NCBI GenBank assembly: GCA_022316685.1
Contig: JAKJHU010000036.1
Span: 4,785,036-4,849,035 of the forward strand
From: Progne subis subis
Lineage: Eukaryota > Chordata > Aves > Passeriformes > Hirundinidae
Direction of reading: 5' to 3'
Length of the DNA: 64,000 nucleotides
How positions within the stretch are numbered: the first letter of the stretch is position 1; each line of letters starts with the position of its first letter. The notes beneath the pieces are model-generated. The model had not been told where the DNA came from and ran no database searches. It saw only the letters and a program-made list of their open reading frames with translations. This document shows, piece after piece, positions 1 through 13,476 of this stretch. The position numbers and the translations under genes were made by a program.

Positions 1-199
1 GTTTTTTTTCCCAGCTTTTTGGTTCTGTTGTCTTAGTGCTAAGTGGTGTAAGTAACTGGGATGAAGCTGTGAATTGCATTTATAGACACAGAGGATATAT
101 CAGCGAAAAAGGACCAAATTAGAATTGCAGCTTGAAATAATTTCTAAACAAGATTACAATTGCAGTCTTCAACATCCCCATGAGAGGAAGAAAAGAGAC

Positions 200-508
200 A
201 GGTACTGATCTCGTTACTCTTTGTGACCAGTGACAGGGCTTGAGGAAATGGCATGAAGCTGAGTCAGGGGAGGTTTAGGTTGGATATCAGGAAAGGTTCT
301 TCACCCAAAGTGTGGTTGGGCACTGGAACAGGCTCCCCAGGGAAGTGGTCACAGCACCAAGCTGGGCAGAGTTAATGAAGTATTTGGACAATGCTGTCAG
401 GCACAGGGTGTGATTCTTCAGGGTCCTGTGCAGGGCCAGGAGGTGTACCTGGTGATCCTAGGGGTCATTCACAAGTCAGCAGGCTCCATTCTATGGTTCA
501 GTGAGAAT
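200..508 (+). repeat. CR1 LINE fragment, 3' end
   Basis: A heavily 5'-truncated avian CR1 retrotransposon. Recognisable consensus blocks are CAGGGGAGGTTTAGGTTGGA at about 266, the AACAGGCTCCCCAGGGAAGT block at about 328, and a degraded tail ending near TTCTATGGTTCAGTGAG. It covers the end of ORF2 and the 3' UTR only. It is related in sequence to the copies at 41930 and 43400 (shared GGGCACTGG and CATTTGGACAA/TATTTGGACAA blocks). It has no coding capacity. Confidence 0.85.
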
Positions 509-1201
509 TATCAGAATATGTCTGCCTTGCAGCTATGAAATAGCAGTCCATGCCAGTCATTATCTTACTCTAACTTTACAAATATAACATGACTGTCAGT
601 ATGGTATAACTGCTTAAGAATAACCCCAGGCACTTAAAGTGCCTCAAGCTGCTACCTACCATCACAACCAAGTTATTGGTCACTTATCCAGGGCCACAGG
701 CAAGGGAGGCATTTGCTCCTGTCTCTCAGCCCAGGCTGCTTTTGCTATGGGTGGCCAATGTCACACTTTCAAACTCCTGATTACAGTGGAAAGATGCCCA
801 AAATAAAGCAACAGTAACAAGAGCAATAGAAACGCCACTTCCCCTTTGAAGGAATTAGGAGTGGAGAACAGAGTTTTAAACCTCACCAGGATTGATCATT
901 ACTGACTCTTCTGACCTAATGAATAAGGAGAAATAATTAAATCTATTGTAACTCAGATAACTTTCACCTGACAACTGAGAACCTCTAGGACATGGAGACA
1001 TGCAGACCACATATCTGTGAACTGAAGCAGTATATTGTAAGGGCCTCATCCCAGCACACTGTAGTTAATAACACTCTTTCTGGTTTCAGAAAAAAACCCC
1101 AACAACTTAGGGACTTTTTCCTTCTACTCCCACTCCTATTCTCCACCTCCCACTCCTGACATATTATAAGAAAAATCTCAGACACATGATGGAACAGTTG
1201 A

Positions 1202-1217
1202 TTTTTTTTTTTTTTTT
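1202..1217. repeat. Poly-T tract (16)
   Basis: A run of 16 T on the plus strand, seen directly. No adjoining retrocopy is recognisable. Confidence 0.9.
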
Positions 1218-1634
1218 CTATGACCCACTCAATCAGAAATAAAAGAAGTGCCACTGGTAAAGCACCACAGTGTATAAGCAGCATAATAAGCCTGAGTGTC
1301 TTTACCACAGTTGAGGGAGACACTACAAATGAGCCTGTATATTTCTTCTTGTCATGTTGTAGATGCTATACAAAATTCTGCACCAAGAATTTGGTTTTTT
1401 TAGCTACTGTGGGAAGAGGATAATAAAAAAGGAAAGAAAAGTGGCCAGGAAGTGAATTTCACTTCCATAAAAAATGTAGAATACAAATGTATCCTATCAA
1501 GTAGACAAAGTTAAGCCATCTTTCTTTCTGTCACCTTTGCACAACAAATTATGCAATAGAAAAAGGACATAAAAAACTCTCTTGTAGACAACTATGCAGA
1601 AATATTAAATAATTCATTAGATTCCTCCAGAAGA

Positions 1635-1648
1635 CCAGCAGATGACAG
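1635..1648 (+). promoter_or_regulatory. CTCF-like site (candidate)
   Basis: CCAGCAGATGACAG matches 13 of 14 positions of the CTCF core CCASYAGRKGGCRS; the mismatch is A for the second G of GGC. Such matches occur by chance in a window this size, so this is only a candidate. Confidence 0.25.
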
Positions 1649-1813
1649 CAAAAGAGCAATACCTTTGCCTTTTCTCAGTGTGACTGGAAAGAAAAATATA
1701 GCACACTAAATCTGGATATATCTGTGTTTATTTTTAAATAGGAAATGAGGAACAATAATAAGAATTACTTTAGTAGCTCTCAAATATTTTGAGCATAATT
1801 TATTATGCTTATA

Positions 1814-1882
1814 ATTTGCTTATGTTAAAAGGTATCTATACCTTTAAAATAACATTTGCTTATGTTAAAAGGTATCTATACC
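1814..1882. repeat. Direct duplication, two 29 bp units 40 bp apart
   Basis: The segment beginning ATTTGCTTATGTTAAAAGG and ending TCTATACC occurs at 1814-1842 and again at 1854-1882 with no mismatch that I can see. They are separated by 11 bp of AT-rich sequence. This looks like a recent local duplication (replication slippage or end-joining repair) and codes for nothing. Confidence 0.9.
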
Positions 1883-2560
1883 ACTAGTGTTTCTCTAAAT
1901 CAAACTTAAATCCTCAGTGAATGTGAAAAAAACTGAGAAAGATAAAATGTCTTGGTCAGTCTCAGTCCACATAATTTAGAGTCAAGTGCCATTCTCCTGC
2001 AGTTTATTGAATAGTGTGGCTCTAAATCATGGAAATGACATGGAAAAAACCAATCTATTTAATTTAATTATATAAAAAAATAAATTGCATGCATTCTGAG
2101 TTCTACTAAAGAACTTCAGTACAAGAGAAATAAATCCTAGGAAGTGATACAAAACTGCCATAATTTTCAGAGGGAGTTGCCACTGATGGCTACTAAAGAA
2201 ATGAGTCAATGATCGCTCAATGAATTCCTGCTTTTCTACTCAGGCCAAGCCGTTTGATATACTGGTTTCTCTTCTAACAATACAACTTTGCTGTATAGGC
2301 AGAAACTCTTCAAGTCAGCGATCATCCTACTTGTGAAACACTGGATGTGTGTTTGCACAGGTCCTACAACAAATCTCAAACCCTTCAGTTCCATCTAGAG
2401 GCACGAGTGCACAACAGCAGCGGGAAACAGCCAGCAAGGATGGAGGGACTTGTGCAGGGGAGGGGGTAAAAAATGAATACAAGTAAACCACGAAAATACT
2501 GTTTTTATGGATTTGTGTATTGCTGTCTTATTCTCAGACCCAGATGAAGTTTTCCTTCTG

Positions 2561-2827
2561 TTAAAAACATTTGCAAGTCTGTTTCTGGGTAGATCCTCTT
2601 GTCGTGGAAGCATCAGAGCCGAGCTGCAGGTGCTCCCCTCTCATTACCCAGTCATTCATCCATGTGAAGACTGTAGGAAGTGACCCAACTAGCTCGGGAT
2701 GGGACACATCCAAGTACATCCAGGCACGCATGCGAGCAAAGAGGAAATCAGTATAATCACAAATCTCATTTCCTGATGTCAGTTTGGTCAGCCTGAAAGG
2801 TCCATTTGTCACAGGAAGCAAAGGCAA
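2561..2827 (-). other. Unidentified 88-codon open frame in GC-richer patch
   Basis: I do not recognise this frame. It reads MPLLPVTNGPFRLTKL at the start and includes CDYTDFLFARMRAWMYLD and WMNDWVMRGEHLQLGS, with balanced amino-acid use rather than the Phe/Leu/Lys-rich pattern of random frames here. It lies in the same direction as ADGRB3 but matches no part of that protein. An overlapping minus-strand frame continues at 2395-2613 (NRRKTSSGSENKTAIHKS). I see no splice sites or poly(A) tail tying it to a gene. It could be an old pseudogene fragment, a diverged transposon piece or chance. Confidence 0.2.
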
Positions 2828-4819
2828 GTATGTTAGAAGGTCTGCTAATATACATTTTCAAATTGATTAGGTTGAGGGTGTCTTTTCTTCTCTATCTACA
2901 GAGAACTCTGGATTCCCTGATTAAGCTACTGGAAAGGAAAATGTCAAAATGATAAAGCATTTCTGTGACTTTTATGCCTGTGAAAAACACTAATTTTATT
3001 TCATGACTCCTGGTTTTCCTGTGTTAATAACCAGACATACCATGGCCACTATAATACTCTTTTGAATGTTGCCCTAATTATATACAATTAAGTTATGAAC
3101 TGCCAAATGTACTCAGAAATGAATACTCAGACCACCCGGCGCTGAAGTTCACACATATTTGGCTACACTTCAGACATACTCAGCACACGGTTTACAGGTC
3201 ACGCTCCCATCTGATCTGGTCTGGTGTTACTTGGCAGATTTCAAGTTATATTTTATTATAGCAGATGAGAATGCTCCTCCATATCTATTAGAACTCATTA
3301 AGACAAGCATTATTACTGAAGACTAGTCAATAAATACAAAACAGCAATTTCTGCATCAACCCGCATTTCTCATATTTGTAGTGTTTCCTATCTCTTTTAT
3401 TAGATATAAATCTTCTGCAGAGTTACTTTCTGTGGAAAGTAGAAGGACAAGTTTCAATACTTTAAATACCCATCTCTTCGCATTTCAGTGTTTGTACCCT
3501 CAGCAGACGTAAAACAGCTGTAGCAGATGCTTCTCATGCAAGGTTTCCCCCAGAGAAAATTTTTCACTAAAATATGCTCAGGTAAATAATCTTTTGGATC
3601 AGATAAAAAATTTCCACATCTTCAGCTTCAACTGGAGAAACTTTAAGAATTAACTAGTGTGTCTATTTATGTCTTTTAAGTCAATTTATTTCATGTAGGT
3701 AGCTGTTTTGCAATCAGTGTATTTATTGCTTAACAAAATAAACTTTTGAAATGGCAACATATAGAATTTAGTTCATGAATATAAAAATTTCTATCAGGTC
3801 TGAAGTGTTGAAATACTGAGGTCCCACCATTTGTGCAGTAGAGTTCTAAGTCATACTTATTCTCTCTACTAACTTTAAAATAGCCTCATCGAAGGTCAAA
3901 TCTGACATTTGTATTTAAGAAGCATATCTAATTCTATTTCATTAGAAGATGCCTTACCAGCTTTCTCCAAATCAATTTTGACTCAGATAGATTGCCACTT
4001 AATTCTTTGTCCTCCTCCGCATCATTAAAGTGCAATATTGAATCCATGTGCCCTACTTTTGTCACTCATGCTCAAGAATATGAATTCAGCTTGAGAGTGC
4101 TGTGAAGAAAGGGTTACTAGATTTTCTCTGCCCTGAGTATCTATTCTGAAAGAGAAGCTTAAATAATGCTAATTTGTTAAATGTTGCAAAAGAAAGACTG
4201 AGAGATATTTGAGAACAACCAGTATATTCACCAGAAAAATAATGACAGAAAAGAGTGGTTGAACCTGGACAGCACTGGCACACGGACAAGTCACAGTCTA
4301 ACAGGTTTTGTGATAGAACTTTTATAACCAAATCTTACGATGTGATCACCTGCCAAAGCTGGTTGCAGTGATCCAGGAGGCCCTGTCTGATCCTGCTAGA
4401 CACAGAGTGAGAAAACACCATGATAGTTTTGCAATTAGACTTTCAGTGGTACTTCGAATTTCCACTCTCTCTTGCATTATTTGGTAAAGACAACTGTAGT
4501 ACATATTAATATTTTTCTCAGTTAAATTTCTCAAATATGAAATATATTAATTAATGGACCATGTACAAAGGAAAATTGTTAGCAACTTACTGCAGCAAAA
4601 GAAATGTTAGGTGGTTCAAAGGTGTGTTACCCTGGTTTTTCTGAGTTTTTTAAAGACTTTTGAATTTTCATAAATGGAGTCAGATCTTTAGCTACTGTAC
4701 AATATTAGGAGCAGTTTTCTACCTTTTTCCCACAGATGTAACATAAACAAATCCTTAGTTTTTCATTCTCTGTTCTTTGTTTGCATATTTCTAACCTGAA
4801 AACAATTGTAACTGACAGT

Positions 4820-5060
4820 TGGTTTAGCCACTTGGCTGAAAGGTGAAAAAACCCAGAAGCCAATCTTCTGCTAGACCCACAAATGTATAAAAAGTAAGAA
4901 ATAAAACAAAGAGGCTCTCTCTCGGCCTGGACTCAGCTTTGAGCCGGATCAGAGGAACCTCTGCTCTGCGAAACCTCTTTGTCTGCGTGTGGCTGCTTTG
5001 TGTGTCTCGGTGATAAAGATGTATCTGTATTTCTGAAGAAAAGTTAACTGAAAGTAAACT
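4820..5060 (+). repeat. LTR-like fragment
   Basis: A GC-richer patch in AT-rich intron. A TATA-like TATAAAAA at 4886-4893 is followed by AATAAA at 4900-4905. Then comes a CpG-containing segment from about 4911 (CTCTCGGCCTGGACTCAGC, TTTGAGCCGG, GTGTCTCGGTGAT), arranged like the U3/R/U5 of an avian endogenous retroviral LTR. No second copy is present and the ends are unclear, so both class and limits are inference. Confidence 0.4.
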
Positions 5061-8000
5061 GGATGCACAAGAACTTAAAATCCAAATCAGTCCATCTTGA
5101 AGTTTCACCTTAACATAGGTAAGGTGAAAAGTTATTATATTCACTGATATTCATTGCAAACATTTAATGTAATAAATAAATAAAGTTTTAAGAGTGGTGA
5201 AATTTCTTACACTTCAAATTAAACTTAATAAGAAATATTGTACAATTTTAAATTAATTTATCATACATAGGGAATGTCCACTATTAAAGAGACTTAGAAC
5301 ATATGGGTTCAAAATAATTCAAAGTTCATTTCACTGGCACCCTTGCAACAGAAATATATATTGTATAATTTAATGTTAGGACTGTTCTAACACCTGAAGG
5401 TGTATGGCATGCATATTTTAATAAATGTATGAAGAAAATAAAAAAATGAAAATTGAATATTTGTCCCAATGAAAAAATATCTTTGACTTCACTTTGGAGT
5501 AGGTGTATACTTAATTACAAGACATTGTATGTACCTGTAAAATTCAAAGGGTGAGTGAAAAGAAAGTGGTACAAGGAAGCATAGTACTGCCTGAGCAATT
5601 CTGCAGTGGATAGTGCCAGAGGCAGCATTGTAAGTACCAGCATATCCACCACAGGAGATAGCCACAGTATGTGATGTTTTCACAAGAGCTAGAAGAGACA
5701 AATTTTGAATTATTGCCTTTGGGTCATGAATTTTCAGTCATGTACTGCATGTGGATTTGTACACATGGAGAGGTTTTGGGAGAAGGGGGCAGTATAGAGA
5801 TCTGCTGTTGAATTCAAAGTGTTACAGCGTATGATGCAAGCAGACAAATCTCAATTCTGCCTTTATTTGCCTGCTAAGTACAAAAAGAAAAAAATGCCTG
5901 TGTATTTGGAAATTGGTTTAAATGCACTTAGGTAGTAATGGAGAAGGGATGGTCTACACAGAGATATTATTTGACTTTCCCAGCATGCACAAGTAACGCA
6001 CAGGTTTTCCACAATGTAGATGAAAGTCACCCACATCATGACTTACTGATGTTCAAATGAATATTTCCTAAGTCAAGTGTTTTTAGTACTCTTGTAAACA
6101 GATTTAGAACTAAAATTAATAAGAAAAAAAAAGGAGAGGAAAACTTGGGAGTAATCTAATTTTGCATTTTTCGGCTAACAATTTTCACTTTGGTAGTAAC
6201 AGTCCAGATAATGGGCTATCAAGCACAGAGAGCTGAAAATTTTTCAGAGTAGCTCACTATTAAAGGCTTCCATCCATTTCTTTCATCCTCCTGTTGTGTA
6301 ATAGATTTACATAGCATCTCTATATCTGAGATTTTGGCATTTGGGGACCATGGCTGGGTGGGAACAGAATAAAATATTAGGAGAAAAATGATGCTATGGC
6401 TACATAGCTATCTGTTTTAATAATTCCTGCATTTATAAATGGCAACTATTCCTTGACTCAAAACTATGTAGTGGTGATCTTAGGTATGCCATCATTTAAA
6501 GAAATAGTTATATTTATTTAACTCTATCCTTCTGAGTTGGAAATAATGCACTTTCTGCCTTTATGTTATAGGTCTACTCAAGATCTTTTAAGTTACAGTG
6601 ACATTTCTGCAGTTGGTTCTCTTCCTGCAGTGCTCTCTCTCAATAACAAACTCCAAACCCATAAGCATGATGAAGTATTTTGCCTAGTCATTTTCAATTT
6701 TTATACTAAATTTCCATATGGCATAATAATAGAAAAGACACTCCAATATGATTGACAAGTCCAAAAAGTCCCAGTTAGGAGAATATATTCAGCTATTGGA
6801 ATCACTCAGAACTATAAGAAACTTTTAGCCAAATGTTTTCATTGTGGTTTCTTTTACCCGCCATAACAAAACGGTATCATATAGCCTTGAAAAAGGGACA
6901 GTGTGGTTTTTTTAGGTATTTATATATTTATATATAAATATTTTATATATTACTTTTTAGGTATTTATATCTTTCAGAAGTGACATTCTTATTACATATA
7001 TTGTACATCATCATGGAAATCTAATAAATAGTATACTTTTCTCAGATAATAAATGGACAGGGTTTACTGTGGCTTCAGGAATATTTCAGAATAACTCTTT
7101 AAGTCATCTTTAACAATAGGAAGCAGAGAATATTTGTCCTGACCATCAGAGTATTGATGTTTATCACTGTCTAGTTGACATTAACAAATGCTTAAATTAG
7201 ATCAGAAATATAGTTGAATTCTCACTGCATTACAAAAGAATGACAAAGAATAAAAATAAGTATCCATATTCTGTGAGTGAATATAAGGAAGATGTAAGCT
7301 AAAAAATTGCTACAGAAAAGTTAAGAAAATGAGAAATATGAACTTTCCACAGAAAAAGAAAATTACATGTAGCTACTTGAATTAGTCTTTGCTTGGATTT
7401 TTCTGATCCTTCCTTTAATGTATGAGCAAAGAGATAAGGATTATTATTTTCATAATCTATTAGAAAATATGGCGGCACAACGATTGTATATTTCTAATGA
7501 ATGAATCAGATTTAGTCTGTTCATATACAATATAAGGGAAAGAAGTGGCCTATGGCAATGTTCATTATATATATGTCTAGCTATGTTTTTTTATAGGTTA
7601 TGAATTTCAGTCAAACTGTGAAATTCAATTTCAAAAACTGCTGAAGTATTGCAGGCTAAAATATATGTCTAGAGAAATGAGCAGATCTGAATGTATTTTA
7701 TAGTGGAGAGATAACATAATTTTCTTGAAATTATATGGGAAGATTTAAGAAATGCAACATGAATTGAAATATCAGGAAAAAATATTGCTTACAGGAAGTT
7801 TTGCTGATCAGAAAAAGCAGAAGTATATTTAGTACTAGCAATGGACCTTAACAGATTTCTTCTTACAGAACTGCTGACTCAAGAAATTTTCTATGTTTTC
7901 CTGTGTTAAATCCCTCTCTATAAAACCTCATCTCTCCAATTCCGCCTAAGGGTTACTTTAGAGATTTTTTTGAATGTCCACAGTATGAACATAGAAATAA

Positions 8001-9054
8001 ACTGCAATATTAAAGCAACTTTTTTTAAACCTCCAAATTTCCCTCTGAAGCATTGATACTCTGGAAAATATTTGCCTCAACATTTCCACTGATTTTATGT
8101 GGACGACAGAGAAAAATCTTATGGTATAATAAATTTCTAACTTTTCAACTTTCTATAAACTACTTCCATTTCTGTTGCTCTGGATCAATGACTAAAGGAA
8201 GGCAGGCAATTTCATTGTCCACATGCAGCATCTGCAGTCAGATTCTTCTTTTGGCAGGTCTCACTCCTGCATTTAAACACTGACCAGGACCACTGACTTT
8301 CTGACTGGGAGACCTTGCTCCACAGCAAAAGAAAAAAACGAAGTAGACAGATACCAGATGTCCAACATGAGTGAAAAGTGTGTGTAAATGCAAGCAGAGA
8401 ATAAGTAATTTGACCAGTACTTATTAAGGTAAAAGTTGCTATTCTTTCAGCGTTAAATATAGAATGAAATTAATTTCTTGAATGCTTACCTATTATTAAT
8501 CACATATCATAGTCTTAATCTTATGTCATAAGCATGTATAGTTAAAAAATTACTATGGCACTAAAAAGTGCATTTATTTTTATTTTAGTCTAAGAAAGGG
8601 TATTCCTTTGTCATCATATAGCAGAGATTTTTCTCAGAAAATAATGGCTCCTGAAATGACTTTGGTCTACAGAATCAAAGAAAACTATCCTGTACTGAGC
8701 TGTTTCTGTCACAACTAGGCAGCTACCAGTATCCAAACCAGTGGCTGAAGGTAGTATAGATATATCGACTTCATACTGCAGTGCACTGTTACCAGGTGTA
8801 GAAAGAGTTTATAATTATTATTTTTCCCTTTGCACCTAGACATCTTTGGAGATAGCTGGCATCTATAGCGATACTTGAAATATTGTGATCAATGTTACAG
8901 ATCACTGGATGGGAAAATCGAGGAAACTAGAAATAGCAAAATGTGGGATGCTTCTTGGTAAGTGTTATTTTGCAGTTCATCACAAGTCCAACACTGAAAT
9001 GTTGTCATTAGTCACATATACTTGTTGCTGTTTTTATGCACACAAGTAAGGCTT

Positions 9055-9125
9055 AAAAAAAAAACCAACAACAAAAAAAAAACCCACCAAAAAAACCGAA
9101 AAACCACTTCCAAACTAAACAACAA
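9055..9125. repeat. A/C-rich low-complexity tract
   Basis: Runs of A broken by CC and CAACAA. It produces spurious overlapping open frames on both strands (Lys/Asn-rich on plus, Phe/Val-rich on minus). Confidence 0.85.
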
Positions 9126-10149
9126 CACTATAATAATCTTGGATTTAGTATTTTCCCTTCTCAAAGGGAGGGTTTTCCTCCTTACTTTCAAAACCACACA
9201 GAATAGGAAACCAACACAATATATAAACCAAAAAATTTCCTCTGTAAGTTTGCATCTCTCTGTACACATATAGGAGGATCTGGAAGGTTTGAGAATATGT
9301 AATGTAAGACTTAAAACATTTTTTTAAATACTTCTAGTTTAATTTGTAGCAAACCGTATAAAATTTCTAATCCCATGTTGTAGACAACTTCTATTGTGCA
9401 AGCTTAGAGATGATCTTTAACATTGCGCCCCCACCCCCATAAATTTCAGGTAAGGATAAGTGTTTAATCCTTCTTAATCTAATAGTTTGGTGAGATGTGG
9501 GTCTTAAGAGTAACTGTGAAATGGGAAAATCACATATGAGATTTATTTCTTAGTGAATTAAAACATCAGAATCTCTTTGAGTGTCATTGGATTTTTAGAA
9601 GGCAACAAATGACTAGCAGGAAAATGCCTGATTTTTATCAGATTTGGACTGATTCTAGCCCAGGGAAACTCTTGCTGTGGGGTAGGTCTTAAAGAGTCAT
9701 GTGTTTAAATAACATGGTAATCATGGTATTGAAAATAAAATTTACAAGTCTGAGAGTTATGTGTTTAAGTTTTTTTTTAATAGTGAATAGGGAGAGATAG
9801 GTGCTTGAGGACAGTATTAGCAGCAGCTTTGAATAAAACAGATAAATGAATCAATAGAAAACTGCAAAGTGAGATGTTAAGAATTCCACTTAGTTAATGC
9901 CTACAGGGATCAACACCTGAAACCACTTTCCATTCACAGATAACAGCATCATACAGATAACTGGTTGATTCCCTTTTAAATAAAGCTGCCATAAAGATAG
10001 AAGCAGTGTTATTTCAAACATCTTCTACCTCAAAGAGGGGGCACTTGGATATTAGGTCCTCTTCAGAGAGGAGTACACAAACATCTCTGGGTCTGGAAAT
10101 TCTAGACTGAATATCACTCTTTTTACAACCTGCACTGTGCTGCAGTCTG

Positions 10150-10181
10150 CATATATATATATAATATATAAATATATAATT
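10150..10181. repeat. AT dinucleotide tract
   Basis: Interrupted (AT)n of about 32 bp, seen directly. Confidence 0.85.
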
Positions 10182-10558
10182 CATAGGGCCAGAAAATGAA
10201 AAATAGGCAGACTGTAATAACCAAATGATGATGTCTTTTTGGGAATCCTGCTTCAGGGACTTCTTTTATATTTAACACTACAGAACCGTTTGAGAGTTCA
10301 CATGGACTCAGAAGTTATGGGTTCAATGTCTACCTCTGAATTCTTACTGTTTCGCCACTGTTGAAGTTAGACAAGCACATCTAGGCTTCAGATTTCTTAT
10401 TTCTGAAGTGGAAATTATTTTCCTTTTTAGAATGGCACTGACAAGGCCTAGCATACCAGTATCATCTTAGCAGGAGCAGTACTTCTTTTACCAACAGAGA
10501 CCTCTTACAGCTGGGGAGAGTGAGTTAAAAAAAAAAATGTGCAGCTTCAGTACATGAG

Positions 10559-11286
10559 TGTATTGGATTATGTAACCTAAACATGTGTGTTCTATTTCAT
10601 CTGCTGAAAGCTGGTTTTGGGAGATGTTTTATCCTTCTCTTGTAACTCCAGGGGGGAGGCAGAGCGGATGCCTTCTGATAATGGCCCAGCCATTAAATCC
10701 AGGTGGGGCAGTGTTTCTTATCTCTTTCACCACCCCTCCATCCTCCAGGGGGACATCTTCTGATAATGGGCCATTAGGCCCACATGACACATTCCATCAT
10801 CCCATTGTGAGATGCTCCACCCAGTGGGGGGGGGAGCCAGCTGTTCCTAGCTAGATAAAAACTGGGACTGAAGGACACAAGGAATCTGTTTTTTTTTCCC
10901 ACTGGATGTCCAGAGGAAGACTGGATTCATCTTGTCACCACTGAACTTTCTACAGGACCATCTCTACTCCACAGAACCACATCTGTTACTCCAGGAGGAT
11001 TTATTTGGATTGCTTCCAACACCCCGACCAACAGGGTGTCAGGTTGTATCCCTGACTCTGTCAGGGTTTTTCAGGATTTTTGTTTGCTACCTTGCTTGTC
11101 TTTTTTTACTACCACTTTTTTTTTTTTTTTTTTTTTAATATTCCTAGTAAAGAACTGTTACTCTTATTTGCATACCTTTGCCTGAAAGCCCCTAATTGCA
11201 AAGTTATAATAACTTGGAGGGAAGGGGTTTTACATTCTCCATTCCAAGGGAGGCTCTAGCTTTCCTTGGCAGACAACTGTCTTTCA
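10559..11286 (+). mobile_element. Solo LTR of an endogenous retrovirus, copy 1
   Basis: About 730 bp that recur closely at 57573-58292 in the same direction, so this is an interspersed repeat. Its make-up fits a retroviral LTR. A U3-like part is followed by TAGATAAAAACTGGGACTG (TATA-like) near 10853. Farther on come a long T tract (about 11112-11135), a possible AGTAAA poly(A) signal near 11146, and a U5-like end near ACAACTGTCTTTCA. No internal region or protein gene lies beside it, so it is probably a solo LTR left after recombination between two LTRs. I could not find a convincing target-site duplication, so the ends are approximate (TGTATTGG start, TTTCA end). Family not certain; open frames within it are not meaningful. 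Confidence 0.7.
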
Positions 11287-13408
11287 AAACCGAGACGATG
11301 AGGAATCATCTTACGGTGTGCAGCTTTGGTGCATCTTTACCAGTTCAGGCAGTTTACTCCAACAGGAAGAATTACTGAACAGCAGAAAAGACACAACTGG
11401 ACTTTCAGCTCTCTGACTACAGTTTTACAGTGAGAAGCACCTGTCTGTTGTTTTAGTCATAAACCCATCCAAAGTTAAATCAAGTTCTCTGAGAGAAAAT
11501 ATGACACTTCATAATGCCATTTTGATGCAGACTCTTTTCAGAAAAGTGCTCTATTTCTTTTGCATTATTTGGGCAAAGGGTTTCAGTGTATTAAATTCTG
11601 GCATGTATGTATCGATAAATTTAATTTTTGGTCAAGGGCTTCTAGATGACTTGCCTGGAGTTTCATTGAGGAAGGAAGTAGTAAGACTACTACAAATATT
11701 TTTTCCTATAAAAGCATATCTCAGTTAAAATAAAATACAAAATTAATCAGTCTCTTTATTACCTGGGTCTACTCATGTCTGCTTAAACTACCACACTTTC
11801 TGGATAGCATTGTTCCCTGTTTTTTCCTGAGAAATGCTTTTTAAGACAAGAGTACACCTGCTGTTAAATGAATCTATTTTCTTTTAAAACTTAGTTACAG
11901 TTGTACTGTGGCCTTTAACATCCTACTGAAGTTTTCTTTCAGCAGATAAATGACAAAGGAACGTTCAGTTCAACAAAGCAGGAGCTTAAATTTAGGTAGA
12001 CAATCAGTGCCAATAATCTGACAGACAAGCTCATTTAATGCACAGATATCAAACTAAACGCATATAGATTGAAGATAATGAACCTACTTGCATAACTAAT
12101 TGGAATGAGTGCTATATAGCATTTTGCTATATTATGGTTTTGGTTTGCCTTTTTTCCCTAAAAATTAGCAGTAGAAACTAATCTGCTCTTCTCATAGTTG
12201 ATGGAAAAAATTGCAAGTGTCATTGCCATAGTTTCTATAAAGAATTCTAACATTTTCACCCAGTTGGAGAGCAAGTTGAAAACACAAGAAACATTATCTG
12301 CAGGACTAAAAAAATACTTTTTAATTCACTATCCCAAAAGATTGAGGAAAAAAGCACATAGGCTAAAATAAAAATAATTTTAGATAGATATTTGTAAGTT
12401 ACCTGATTGCATGCACAAGAGCAAAATAAGTAAATATTGAATTATTTGTTAACCAGAATTTTTTCCTCTGGAAAGAAATATGATCCTTATGTTATTCATT
12501 GCCATTTTAGCACTCAAGTAACTGCTTGGGAGTTTCCACACGTTTCACTGATTACATTATTTTAAAGGGCAAAATATCCCTCAGACTAAAATTTCATTAT
12601 TTTTACACATCCTCCTGGAAAGAATGCATAAAATGTAATGAAAAATGTGATTTAATGATGATCAGAATTTATGTCCTATATAGCGTACTGAAGAAGAGAC
12701 TAAACTATGAGGTTTAAGTGAGAACTGAGAGCAAGTGAAAACCATATGTGATACCAATTACTCAGTGCATGGTACAGAAAACCAGTTTTGGAATATTTAT
12801 AGGACACAATTAATAAAAGGCTTCCGCTAATGCTTCATTGTTCATTAGTCTTCTTGCTACAAAGTCCCATTTGCTGACACAGGTAATCCCTGTAACAAGG
12901 ATGTTTGCACCTAAATTGGTTCTGCTTGTAGGTGTGAATGCTAACTGTCTTGTTAAAAAACTTTCAATTCACATGACAAAATAGCAGTGCCATATCAGTG
13001 GCTAGGGTAAAGGGGAGTGTGATGTCAGCCATTCAGTTACAGCTTTTATGTTTTAGAGTACATCACGCACTTCAATTAACAAAAGTTAACAAGGTTATTT
13101 CTCAGCTTTTGGCCTTTAGGAACGGATTTGAGACAAAATCAAAACCATTGAGACACAATTGGTATTAAAGAAGCATTGAAAGTTTGTATTCTTTGTGTCA
13201 CTATGCAGAATCAGACTAGATTTTCTGCTTCACACAAGTCAGATCATCCCATTATTTAAAATATACGGCAAAGGAACCATATACCCAGAAGTGTTAGCCT
13301 GAGTGAATCTTTGTGTAAAGTCATAAATGATACATTGTGGCAAGAATTAAAATCTGAAAAAAAATCTGAAAAGCTACCTAAGCCCACACAAAATGTTGTG
13401 TTGCAGTT

Positions 13409-13476
13409 AAAAAAACAAACAAACAAACAAACAAAAACCACTAACAAAAAAACACCAATAAACAAAAAAAAACCCC
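13409..13476. repeat. (AAAC)n and A-rich tract
   Basis: Five AAAC-type units followed by A-rich sequence, seen directly. Confidence 0.9.

Noticed and set aside
5489..5701. 70-codon minus-strand frame as another ADGRB3 exon
   Set aside because: Its residues match no part of the receptor and no phase-0 acceptor fitting the exon at 31979 is present.
9012..9273. Overlapping open frames on both strands
   Set aside because: Both are products of the A/C-rich tract at 9055-9125.
10585..11138. Open frames inside the first LTR copy as genes
   Set aside because: They lie in LTR sequence; the corresponding frames in the second copy differ by indels and show no domain.
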